13,446 nt of DNA from Clostridia bacterium (GTDB taxonomy: Bacteria > Bacillota > Clostridia > Oscillospirales > CAG-382). The notes below the pieces were generated by a model. It made no database searches. It was not told the origin of the DNA and saw nothing but the letters and a program-made list of their open reading frames with translations. This document shows, in pieces, positions 6,534 to 13,024 of the stretch; positions within the stretch are counted from its first letter, which is position 1, and every line of letters starts with the position of its first letter. The position numbers were made by a program, and so were the translations under genes. The stretch is taken from NCBI GenBank assembly GCA_900754535.1, contig CAAEDF010000171.1, forward strand, positions 1 to 13,446, read 5' to 3'.

Positions 6534-7289
6534 ATGACCGACAAGACAACGGTAAAATTGCAGAAATACGTTTCGGACTGCGGGCTGATGTCCCGGCGCG
6601 CCGCCGAGGACGAGATAGCCGCGGGCGCTTTTTCGGTAAACGGGCTTGCCGCAAAGCCGGGCGACAGGGTGGATCCTTCGCGCGATACCGTGACCTACCG
6701 CGGCAGGCGCATACGGCCGTCCGGGCGTAAATACTATATAATGCTTAATAAACCGCGCGGATACGTCACGACCATGAGCGACGAGCGCGGCCGCAGAACG
6801 GTCGCTTCGCTTGTGGCCGATCTGCCTGCGCGCGTATATCCGGTCGGCAGGCTGGATATGGACAGCGAGGGACTGCTTTTGCTTTCGAACGACGGGGAGT
6901 TTGCCAACCGTCTCATGCACCCCTCGTTCGGACACCGCAAGGTGTATTCCGTCACCGTCGCCGGCTTTGTCAGCAACGAGGCGGCGGACAGGCTGCGCGC
7001 AATGCGCGAGCTGGACGGAGAGCGGATCTCACCGTGCGGGGTCGAGATAATCGAGAGGAGCGCGACCCGCTCGGTGCTGCGCATGGTGCTTTGCGAGGGT
7101 AAGAACCGGCAGATAAGGCGGATGGCCGCCGCTGTCGGCCTTAAGGTCACATCGCTGGTGCGCGTGGCGGTCGGCTGCGTGCATCTGGGCACCCTTGAGG
7201 TCGGAAAATGGAAGGAGCTGTCGCCGGCACAGGTAAAAGCGCTTGTCGGCGAGAAATCGGCAAAGAACGTATCAAAAGCCGGAAAATGA
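6534..7289 (+). CDS. RsuA/RluB family rRNA pseudouridine synthase
   Basis: The enzyme converts a specific uridine in rRNA to pseudouridine. It has 251 residues: an S4 RNA-binding domain (about 7-65, with KLQKYVSDCGLMSRRAAEDEI-like sequence) and a catalytic domain with GRLDMDSEGLLLLSNDG at 105-121, in which Asp108 is the catalytic aspartate. Downstream are FANRLMHPS (123-131) and EGKNRQIRRM (188-197), both family hallmarks. Position beside the scp and dac genes matches rluB of Bacillus, so 23S rRNA is the likely target, but RsuA, RluE and RluF share these motifs. It starts 4 nt after the carboxypeptidase stop with a poor ribosome binding site (GAAAGG is ~18 nt upstream), so translational coupling is likely. 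In many spore formers spmA and spmB lie between these two genes; they are absent here. Confidence 0.93.
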   Translation: MTDKTTVKLQKYVSDCGLMSRRAAEDEIAAGAFSVNGLAAKPGDRVDPSRDTVTYRGRRIRPSGRKYYIMLNKPRGYVTTMSDERGRRTVASLVADLPARVYPVGRLDMDSEGLLLLSNDGEFANRLMHPSFGHRKVYSVTVAGFVSNEAADRLRAMRELDGERISPCGVEIIERSATRSVLRMVLCEGKNRQIRRMAAAVGLKVTSLVRVAVGCVHLGTLEVGKWKELSPAQVKALVGEKSAKNVSKAGK

Positions 7290-7311
7290 CCGCGCGGGCG
7301 TTGCGTTTTCC

Positions 7312-7321
7312 CGGACGTCCG
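7312..7321. repeat. 10-bp palindrome CGGACGTCCG before yhbY
   Basis: A perfect palindrome in the 81-bp gap between the pseudouridine synthase gene and yhbY. It has no loop and would work as a DNA site rather than an RNA hairpin. It is one of four CGGAC/GTCCG inverted repeats in gaps of this window. Confidence 0.35.
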
Positions 7322-7336
7322 CTCAGATATCCCGAA

Positions 7337-7362
7337 AAGGAGGCGGCTTCCCGCAGGAAGCC
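7337..7362 (+). promoter_or_regulatory. Unusual yhbY ribosome binding region with a hairpin spacer
   Basis: AAGGAGG at 7337-7343 is the strongest Shine-Dalgarno sequence near yhbY, but 27 nt separate it from ATG 7371. Between them GGCTTCC (7345-7351) and GGAAGCC (7356-7362) form a perfect 7-bp stem with a CGCA loop. Folding hides 18 nt and leaves an effective spacing of 9 nt. A second, weaker site, AGGAAG (7355-7360), lies in the 3' arm with 10-nt linear spacing and would be masked by the same hairpin. Confidence 0.5.
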
Positions 7363-7370
7363 ATTTGAAG

Positions 7371-7658
7371 ATGATCACCACAAAACAGAGAGCGTATCTC
7401 CGTTCGCTTGCGAACCGTGAGGAGGCGCTTTATCAGATAGGAAAAAACGGAATAACCGACAATCTGCTCAAGACCCTGTCGGACGCGCTTGAATCGCGCG
7501 AGCTGATAAAGATAACCGTTATGGAATACGCGCCCCTGACGGCAAAAGAGGCGATGTCAAGGCTTGTCGAACTGCTTGGGTGCGAGCCGGTACAGGTAAT
7601 AGGGCGCCGCCTCGTCGTTTACCGTGAAAGCAGGGACAAAAAGAGGATAGAGCTTTGA
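7371..7658 (+). CDS. yhbY: YhbY family RNA-binding protein (CRM domain)
   Basis: A 95-residue single CRM-domain protein. E. coli YhbY associates with pre-50S ribosomal subunits, and the family is thought to aid ribosome assembly. The start MITTKQRAYLRSLAN and the YQIGKNGIT loop (21-29, with the GxxG motif at 24-27) are characteristic, as is the C-terminal VQVIGRRLVVYRES. I prefer ATG 7371 to the in-frame TTG at 7365: the protein then begins as family members do, and both possible ribosome binding sites are better placed. Its stop codon overlaps the TTG start of nadD by 4 nt, the start of a coupled yhbY-nadD-yqeK-rsfS unit that is common in Clostridia. The obg gene that often precedes yhbY is not here. 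Confidence 0.93.
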   Translation: MITTKQRAYLRSLANREEALYQIGKNGITDNLLKTLSDALESRELIKITVMEYAPLTAKEAMSRLVELLGCEPVQVIGRRLVVYRESRDKKRIEL

Positions 7659-8251
7659 AAAAAGTGGCCTTTTACGGCGGTACCTTCGATCCGCCGCATA
7701 TCGGGCACGTTTCGGCCGCCCGTGCGTTTGCCGGATATACCGGCGCGGACATGCTGTATATAATACCCAACTATATCCCGCCTCTCAAGGACGGCTGCCG
7801 CCCTGCCTCAGCCGACGACAGGCTTGCGATGGCCTCTCTTGCCTTCGGCGGCGAAAAGACTGTCATAAGCGATTATGAGATAAAAAACGGCGGCGTCAGC
7901 TACACGTTCATGACGGCGGAGCATCTTGCGTCGCTGCATCCCGGCGCGCAGCTTTTCATGCTCGTCGGCACCGACCAGCTGCTTCAGCTTGAAAAATGGA
8001 AGGAACCGCGCAGGCTGCTCGAAACCGTAACGGTCTGCGTTGCGCTGAGGGCGGCGGCGGAGGAGCGCGCCGCGCGTGAAAAAGCCGACCGGCTGCAAGA
8101 CGCGTTCGGCGCAGGGGTGCTGTTTGTGCCCTGCGACCCGGTTACGGTGAGCTCTACCGAGATAAGAGCGCTGCTGAGAGAGGGCAGAGGAGCCGAATAT
8201 CTGCCGGAAGCGGTATATGAATATATAATTGAAAAAGGACTTTACAGATAA
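7655..8251 (+). CDS. nadD: Nicotinate-nucleotide adenylyltransferase, TTG start
   Basis: NadD transfers AMP from ATP to nicotinate mononucleotide, making deamido-NAD, the penultimate step of NAD synthesis in the cytosol. The nucleotidyltransferase motif GGTFDPPHIGH is at 8-18 (His15 and His18 correspond to the ATP-binding T/HxGH histidines), VGTDQLLQLEKWKEP is at 104-118, and the SSTEIR motif is at 166-171. The 198-residue length is typical. TTG at 7655 has AGAGGA at 7642-7647 with 7-nt spacing, and MKKVAFYGGTFDP is the expected beginning, so no longer start is needed. It overlaps yhbY by 4 nt and yqeK by 1 nt. Confidence 0.96.
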   Translation: MKKVAFYGGTFDPPHIGHVSAARAFAGYTGADMLYIIPNYIPPLKDGCRPASADDRLAMASLAFGGEKTVISDYEIKNGGVSYTFMTAEHLASLHPGAQLFMLVGTDQLLQLEKWKEPRRLLETVTVCVALRAAAEERAAREKADRLQDAFGAGVLFVPCDPVTVSSTEIRALLREGRGAEYLPEAVYEYIIEKGLYR

Positions 8252-8853
8252 TGGTGGAAAGAGAAAAAATACTTGCTTCTCTGGAGCTTTCGGAACGCCG
8301 GATGAAACATACTCTCGGCGTAGAGGAGGCGGCGATAGAGCTTGCGGCGCGCTACTGTCCGCAGATAGGGCGCGAGGAGGTATCGGCCGCGGCGCTGCTT
8401 CATGACAGCACCAAGGAGCTTTCGGACGCCGAACAGCTCGAGCTGTGCGACAGGCTGGGGATCACGCTCACCGCTCAGGAGCGGATGTGCGTCAGACCGC
8501 TGCACGGGCTGTCTGCCGCCGAGCTTGCACGGCGGCGCTTCGGACTGCCCGGGAGAGTGCTTTCGGCGATACGGAGGCATTCGACGCTGTGCGCGGATTA
8601 TACGCCGTTCGATGCGGTGCTGTTCCTGGCCGATTACACGGAAAAGAACAGAACATCGTTCTGCTGCGTCAGATGCAGGGAATATTACGGCGGGCTGTAC
8701 GCCGCCGGCGATAAATTTGCACTGGAAAAGGCGCTGCTGTTCGGGCTGGACGGCGTGATAGCCGAAAATCTCGACAGGGGCGGCATAATACTTGAGGATA
8801 CGTTTCAGGCGCGCAACGCCGTGATATATAAGCTGAAAGGAGCCGAAGAATGA
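8251..8853 (+). CDS. yqeK: YqeK-type HD domain hydrolase (diadenosine tetraphosphatase family)
   Basis: YqeK proteins are metal-dependent HD hydrolases; Bacillus and Staphylococcus members split diadenosine tetraphosphate symmetrically to ADP. The metal-binding residues are present: His20, His51-Asp52 in LLHDSTKE, His85 in LHGLSAAELA, His110 in IRRHSTL and Asp128 in LADYTEKNR. The 200-residue length is usual. Two stretches differ from the family norm as I remember it: RHSTL replaces a typical yHTtG, and DYTEKNR replaces DyIEpnR, followed by a cysteine cluster CCVRC at 138-142. The order nadD-yqeK-rsfS supports the name. The ATG overlaps the nadD stop by 1 nt, with AAAAAGGA 11 nt upstream, and the gene overlaps rsfS by 4 nt. 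Substrate is inferred from the family. Confidence 0.88.
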   Translation: MVEREKILASLELSERRMKHTLGVEEAAIELAARYCPQIGREEVSAAALLHDSTKELSDAEQLELCDRLGITLTAQERMCVRPLHGLSAAELARRRFGLPGRVLSAIRRHSTLCADYTPFDAVLFLADYTEKNRTSFCCVRCREYYGGLYAAGDKFALEKALLFGLDGVIAENLDRGGIILEDTFQARNAVIYKLKGAEE

Positions 8854-9230
8854 ACGTAAACGAAAACACGGAAAGAGAAAAGGCAAAGGCGCTTGCCGCC
8901 GCTGCGGCAGAGGCGCTTGATTCGAAAAAGGCGCTCGATATAAAACTGCTGTCGGTGGGCTCCAAAACGGTGCTTGCGGACTGGTTTGTGGTCGCCACCG
9001 GCACCTCGTCCACGCATATACGCACGCTTGCCGACGAGACGGAGTTCGCGGTCGGCGAAAAGCTGGGCATAAAGCCGCTGCGCGTGGAGGGCTTTTCGGA
9101 CAACGCATGGACCCTTATAGACTACGGGAGCGTAGTGGTCCATATATTCACCGCGGCCGCGCGGGACTTCTATAAGCTGGAAAAGCTTTGGGAGGATGCG
9201 CAGGCCATAGCCGTGGATACCCAAGACTGA
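8850..9230 (+). CDS. rsfS: Ribosomal silencing factor RsfS (RsfA/Iojap family)
   Basis: RsfS binds ribosomal protein uL14 and keeps 50S and 30S subunits apart, lowering translation in stationary phase or starvation. The 126-residue protein shows the family core: DIKLLSVGSKTVLADWFVVATGTSSTHIRTLADE (30-63) and WTLIDYGSVVVHIFTAAARDFYKLEKLWEDA (87-117), the latter containing the uL14-contacting surface. The ATG overlaps the yqeK stop by 4 nt (ATGA), with AAAGGAG 9-10 nt upstream. In many Clostridia a LytR-CpsA-Psr gene separates yqeK from rsfS; here they are fused tightly. It is the last gene of this overlap-coupled group and is followed by a 133-bp gap. Confidence 0.95.
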   Translation: MNVNENTEREKAKALAAAAAEALDSKKALDIKLLSVGSKTVLADWFVVATGTSSTHIRTLADETEFAVGEKLGIKPLRVEGFSDNAWTLIDYGSVVVHIFTAAARDFYKLEKLWEDAQAIAVDTQD

Positions 9231-9239
9231 CGGCAGAGA

Positions 9240-9250
9240 CGGACCGTCCG
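9240..9250. repeat. Inverted repeat CGGAC-C-GTCCG after rsfS
   Basis: A perfect 5-bp inverted repeat around one C, 10 bp after the rsfS stop. The loop is too small for a terminator and no T-run follows. It resembles the CGGAC/GTCCG repeats at 5312, 7312 and 11852. Confidence 0.35.
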
Positions 9251-9317
9251 CAGGTAAAACGTAAGCAGGCAGGCTTTTATACGGCTATTGCGGCAGAAAA
9301 ACGAAAACAATCAATCT

Positions 9318-9337
9318 TGCGCGCGTTTTTGCGCGCA
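9318..9337 (+). other. Hairpin with U-rich loop before leuS
   Basis: TGCGCGC (9318-9324) and GCGCGCA (9331-9337) form a perfect 7-bp stem closing a GTTTTT loop. No T-run follows, so it is unlikely to stop transcription on the + strand. It ends 7 nt before the AAGGA (9345-9349) that serves leuS. The 133-bp gap is too short for a T-box leader and lacks the T-box GGGTGG element, so leuS does not appear to be tRNA-regulated. Confidence 0.45.
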
Positions 9338-9363
9338 CGGCCGGAAGGATATGATCATAAGCT

Positions 9364-11760
9364 ATGAAGTACGATTTCGCAGCAACAGAGGCAAAATGGC
9401 AAAAGCGCTGGGAGGACGCCGGCGCGTTCACGGCAAAGGACGACTTCGACAAAAAGAAGTATTACGCGCTTGTGGAGTTTCCGTACCCGTCGGGTGCGGG
9501 GCTGCACTGCGGGCACCCGCGGCCGTATACCGCGCTGGACATTGTGGCGCGCAAGAGGAGGATGCAGGGCTATAACGTGTTGTTCCCGATGGGATGGGAC
9601 GCGTTCGGGCTGCCCACCGAGAATTACGCGATAGCAAACAAAATACATCCCGCGGCGGTCACTGAAAAAAACGTCAAGCGCTTCAAATCCCAGCTCAAGG
9701 CGCTTGGGCTTTCCTTCGACTGGTCACGCGAGATAAACACCACCGACCCGTCCTACTACCGCTGGACGCAGTGGATATTCCTGCGCCTTTTCAAGGCGGG
9801 ACTTGCCTACAAGAAAGAAATGAACGTAAACTGGTGCACCTCCTGCAAGGTGGTGCTTGCAAACGAGGAGGTCGTCGGCGGCGTGTGCGAGCGCTGCGGC
9901 GGCGAGGTCGTGCACAAGGCCAAGAGCCAGTGGATGCTTAAAATAACCGAATACGCCGACAGGCTCATCGACGATCTGGACACCGTGGATTACATCGAGC
10001 GCGTCAAGACCGCCGAACGCAACTGGATAGGCCGTTCCTACGGTGCGGAGATAGATTTCGCCACCACGGCGGGCGACGCGCTGCGCGTGTTCACCACTCG
10101 CGCCGACACCATCTTCGGCGCAACGTATATGGTAATCGCGCCCGAGCACCCGTTTGTGGAAAAATGGAAGGACAGGCTTGAAAACTACGAGCAGGTCGTA
10201 AAATACCGCGACGACGCCGCAAAAAAGAGCGACTTCGAGCGCACCGAGATGGCCAAGGAAAAGACCGGCGTGCGGCTTGAGGGCGTCTGCGCGATAAACC
10301 CCGTGACCGGCAAAGAGATACCGATATTCGTGTCTGACTATGTGCTTGTCACCTACGGTACGGGCGCGATAATGGCCGTCCCCGCGCACGACGAGCGCGA
10401 CTATGACTTTGCAAAGATGTTCTCGCTACCCGTCATCGAGGTCATTTCGGGCGGCGACGTGTCGAAGGAGGCATACACCGACACCGAGACGGGCACGCTT
10501 GTAAACAGCGGGTTCCTTGACGGGCTGTCGGTTTCGCAGGCAAAGGAAAAGATAATAGAATATCTCACCGAAAAGGGAATAGGAAAGCGCAAGGTGAACT
10601 ATAAGCTGCGCGACTGGGTGTTCTCACGCCAGCGCTACTGGGGCGAGCCTATTCCGCTCGTGTGGTGCGACAAATGCGGTTGGGTGCCGATAGACGAGGA
10701 ATCGCTGCCGCTCACCCTGCCCGACGTCGAAAGCTACGAGCCGACCGATAACGGCGAAAGCCCGCTTGCCGCCATGACCGACTGGGTGAACACCACCTGC
10801 CCGAAATGCGGCGGCAAGGCAAGGCGCGAGACGGACACCATGCCCCAGTGGGCGGGCTCGTCCTGGTATTTCCTGCGCTATTGCGACCCGCATAACGACA
10901 AGGCGTTCGCCGCGCGGGACAAGCTGGATTACTGGATGCCGGTCGACTGGTACAACGGCGGCATGGAGCACGCCACGCTCCACCTGCTGTATTCGCGCTT
11001 CTGGGCAAAATTCATGTACGACCAGGGACTTATTTCCTGCCCCGAGCCCTATCTCAAGCGCACCTCGCACGGCATGATACTCGGCGAGGACGGAGAAAAA
11101 ATGTCCAAATCCCGCGGAAACGTCATCAACCCCGACGACGTCGTGCGCGATTACGGCGCCGATACGATGCGCCTTTACGAGATGTTCATAGGCGATTTTG
11201 AAAAGAGCGCGCCGTGGTCCACCTCCTCCGTCAGAGGCTGCAGACGCTTCCTCGAACGCGTTTATTCCATGCTGGAGCTGCCGGAAAAATCCTCGGAGTC
11301 GCTTGAGCGTTCGCTGCACAGGACGATAAAAAAGGTATCGGACGATATAGAAAGCATGAAGTTCAACACGGCGATAGCCGCCATGATGTCGTTTGTAAAC
11401 GACGTGTTTGACAACGGCGGCATCACCAAGGAGGACTTCGGGAAGTTCGTGCTTATCCTCTGCCCGTTCGCTCCGCACCTCGCGGAAGAGCTTTGGGAAA
11501 CTCTCGGCGGCACAGGCTTTGCATCGCTTCAGCCTTTTCCGCAGTATGACGAAGCAAAACTTGTAAGCGACACGGTCGAGATCGCCGTTCAGGTTTGCGG
11601 CAAATTCAGGGGCACGGTCACCGTCCCGGTCGGCGCGGATGAGGCGACGGCAGCGGCCGCGGTGGAAAACTCGGGCGTGCTGGGCACGTCGCTTGACGGA
11701 AAGACGGTCGTCAAGCGGATATATGTCCCCGGAAAGATATTCAATATAGTTGCAAAATAA
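9364..11760 (+). CDS. leuS: Leucyl-tRNA synthetase
   Basis: This cytosolic class I synthetase charges tRNA-Leu with leucine. The 798-residue protein has the bacterial architecture: HCGH at 48-51 (the HIGH motif), [13 protein letters not shown], a CP1 editing domain with TTRADTIFG (from about 244) and [11 protein letters not shown] (339-349; Asp346 matches the conserved editing aspartate), and KMSKS at 579-583. Cysteine pairs CTSC/CERCGG, WCDKC and CPKCGG suggest zinc-binding modules. The C terminus [16 protein letters not shown] is normal, so the protein looks complete. The in-frame stop TAA at 9358-9360 rules out any earlier start. AAGGA at 9345-9349 is 14 nt from the ATG, rather far, and an out-of-frame ATG at 9351 lies between them. 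It may be co-transcribed with rsfS. Confidence 0.98.
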   Translation: MKYDFAATEAKWQKRWEDAGAFTAKDDFDKKKYYALVEFPYPSGAGLHCGHPRPYTALDIVARKRRMQGYNVLFPMGWDAFGLPTENYAIANKIHPAAVTEKNVKRFKSQLKALGLSFDWSREINTTDPSYYRWTQWIFLRLFKAGLAYKKEMNVNWCTSCKVVLANEEVVGGVCERCGGEVVHKAKSQWMLKITEYADRLIDDLDTVDYIERVKTAERNWIGRSYGAEIDFATTAGDALRVFTTRADTIFGATYMVIAPEHPFVEKWKDRLENYEQVVKYRDDAAKKSDFERTEMAKEKTGVRLEGVCAINPVTGKEIPIFVSDYVLVTYGTGAIMAVPAHDERDYDFAKMFSLPVIEVISGGDVSKEAYTDTETGTLVNSGFLDGLSVSQAKEKIIEYLTEKGIGKRKVNYKLRDWVFSRQRYWGEPIPLVWCDKCGWVPIDEESLPLTLPDVESYEPTDNGESPLAAMTDWVNTTCPKCGGKARRETDTMPQWAGSSWYFLRYCDPHNDKAFAARDKLDYWMPVDWYNGGMEHATLHLLYSRFWAKFMYDQGLISCPEPYLKRTSHGMILGEDGEKMSKSRGNVINPDDVVRDYGADTMRLYEMFIGDFEKSAPWSTSSVRGCRRFLERVYSMLELPEKSSESLERSLHRTIKKVSDDIESMKFNTAIAAMMSFVNDVFDNGGITKEDFGKFVLILCPFAPHLAEELWETLGGTGFASLQPFPQYDEAKLVSDTVEIAVQVCGKFRGTVTVPVGADEATAAAAVENSGVLGTSLDGKTVVKRIYVPGKIFNIVAK

Positions 11761-11777
11761 ACGCATTTTTATATAAA
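11750..11777 (+). promoter_or_regulatory. Candidate promoter for ddh at the end of leuS
   Basis: TTGCAA at 11750-11755, inside the last codons of leuS, and TATAAA at 11772-11777 are 16 bp apart. The -35 hexamer equals that of the gpmI promoter. Transcription would start near 11784 and give a leader of about 190 nt before ddh, which would contain all three hairpins listed for this gap. Confidence 0.45.
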
Positions 11778-11819
11778 CGTGATAAACGTGCGGTCGTCAT
11801 AAGGCGCCGGCTGCCGTGC

Positions 11820-11930
11820 GCGGAGGGATCCTTTCCGCTTTGACGAACGGTCGGACCGGCGGAGGTCCGTATTCTGCCGAAAACGAAGCTTGAAGCGGCG
11901 GTTTTTGCGGCGTTTGCGGAAAAAGTCCGC
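11820..11930 (+). promoter_or_regulatory. Structured leader of ddh with three hairpins
   Basis: The 215-bp gap before ddh holds three stems: 11820-11827 with 11831-11838 (8 bp including two G-U pairs, 3-nt loop), CGGACC 11852-11857 with GGTCCG 11864-11869 (6-nt loop), and GCGGA 11916-11920 with TCCGC 11926-11930 (AAAAG loop). None is followed by a T-run. I looked for lysine-riboswitch landmarks, a natural candidate upstream of a DAP/lysine gene, and did not find them. A regulatory role is inferred. Confidence 0.35.
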
Positions 11931-11975
11931 TCTGTCTCCGGGGCACGATATGAAAACATAAGAAAGGCATGATGG

Positions 11976-12968
11976 ATGATGAAAAAAATAAAAGCCGGCA
12001 TATGCGGATACGGTAATCTGGGGCGGGGGGTCCATCTCGCGCTCTCACAGAATCCGGATATGGAGCTTGTCGGGATATTCACGCGGCGCGGCCCTGCGTC
12101 GGTCAGCCCGGTGCTTGAAGGCGCACCGGTGTACCGGATAGACGACGCGGCTTCGTTCGCCGACGATATAGACGTTATGATACTTTGCGGCGGCAGCGCC
12201 ACAGACCTGCCCGTGCAGGGGCCGCATATGGCCGGACTGTTCACCACGGTGGATTCGTTTGACACTCATGCCGAGATACCCAACTATTTTGCGGCGATGG
12301 ACAAAGCGTCAAAAGCGTGCGGGAAAATAAGCATTATCTCGGTCGGCTGGGATCCGGGCCTGTTTTCGCTCAACCGGCTTTACGGACGCTGCGTGCTCCC
12401 CGAGGGAAAGGATTACACTTTCTGGGGCAGGGGCGTCAGCCAGGGGCATTCGGACGCCGTGCGCCGGATCGCCGGGGTCGCGGACGCACGCCAGTACACG
12501 ATACCGGTGGAGGAAGCGGTGGAATCGGTCCGCCGCGGCGAGGATCCGGAGCTGTCGGTGAGGCAGAAACATACGAGACTTTGCTATGTCGTGGCCGAAG
12601 AGGGCGCCGACCGCGCGAGGATAGAACGCGAGATAAAGGAGATGCCCAACTATTTTTCGGATTATGACACGACGGTAGTCTTTATAAGCGCCGAAGAGCT
12701 TGCGCGCGACCACAGCGGGCTGGGACACGGCGGATTTGTTATCCGCAGCGGCCATACCGGAAAAGGCGGCTGCTCCGGAAACGTCATCGAGTATTCTCTG
12801 CGTCTTGACAGCAATCCTGAGTTTACGGGAAGCGTTCTTGTCGCATATGCCCGGGCGGCATACCGTATGTCGGCCTGCGGGCAGACCGGTGCGCGCACGG
12901 TGTTTGACGTTGCGCCCGCTCTGCTGTCTCCTCTTGACGGTGAAACGATAAGAAAACAGCTGCTTTGA
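11976..12968 (+). CDS. ddh: Meso-diaminopimelate D-dehydrogenase
   Basis: Ddh makes meso-diaminopimelate directly from tetrahydrodipicolinate, ammonia and NADPH, bypassing the acylated or aminotransferase routes and feeding peptidoglycan cross-bridges and lysine. The 330-residue protein starts with a Rossmann motif GYGNLGRG (11-18). Substrate-domain signatures are TVDSFDTHAEIP (90-101), SVGWDPGLFSLNRLYG (121-136), FWGRGVSQGHSDAVRRIAGV (148-167) and GHTGKGGCSGNVIEYSLRLD. Length matches the usual ~326. AAAGG at 11963-11967 gives 8-nt spacing to ATG 11976; an adjacent in-frame ATG at 11979 is equally possible, and two out-of-frame ATGs (11969, 11972) lie just upstream. It stands alone between two gaps, with its own candidate promoter and long leader, away from other lysine genes visible here. 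Confidence 0.96.
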   Translation: MMKKIKAGICGYGNLGRGVHLALSQNPDMELVGIFTRRGPASVSPVLEGAPVYRIDDAASFADDIDVMILCGGSATDLPVQGPHMAGLFTTVDSFDTHAEIPNYFAAMDKASKACGKISIISVGWDPGLFSLNRLYGRCVLPEGKDYTFWGRGVSQGHSDAVRRIAGVADARQYTIPVEEAVESVRRGEDPELSVRQKHTRLCYVVAEEGADRARIEREIKEMPNYFSDYDTTVVFISAEELARDHSGLGHGGFVIRSGHTGKGGCSGNVIEYSLRLDSNPEFTGSVLVAYARAAYRMSACGQTGARTVFDVAPALLSPLDGETIRKQLL

Positions 12969-12980
12969 CGGCTTCCGGCA

Positions 12981-13000
12981 GGCAAAATCCCGGCTTTGCC
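12981..13000 (+). other. Short hairpin after ddh
   Basis: GGCAAA (12981-12986) pairs with TTTGCC (12995-13000) around an 8-nt loop, 12 nt past the ddh stop. Two more G-C pairs can form if A12980 is bulged. No T-run follows, so it is at best a weak or factor-dependent terminator or an mRNA 3'-end stabiliser. Confidence 0.3.
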
Positions 13001-13024
13001 GCAAACGGACGTGAAAATACGAAC

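Noticed and set aside
9231..9363. T-box leader for leuS
   Set aside because: The gap is only 133 bp and has no T-box sequence (GGGTGG-type) and no antiterminator/terminator pair.
10624..11766. Long open frames on the - strand (also 1041-2027, 3001-4032, 2580-3566, 12309-13052)
   Set aside because: They lie fully opposite well-supported genes, translate to Arg/His-rich sequence with no family resemblance, and are expected from GC-rich codon bias.
5161..11880. Shared TATTCTGCCG 10-mer in two gaps (5161-5170 and 11870-11879)
   Set aside because: Many repeated 10-mers are expected by chance in 13.4 kb, and the flanks do not align.
11761..11975. Lysine riboswitch before ddh
   Set aside because: The conserved core segments of the lysine riboswitch are not recognisable, and no terminator or SD-masking stem is seen.
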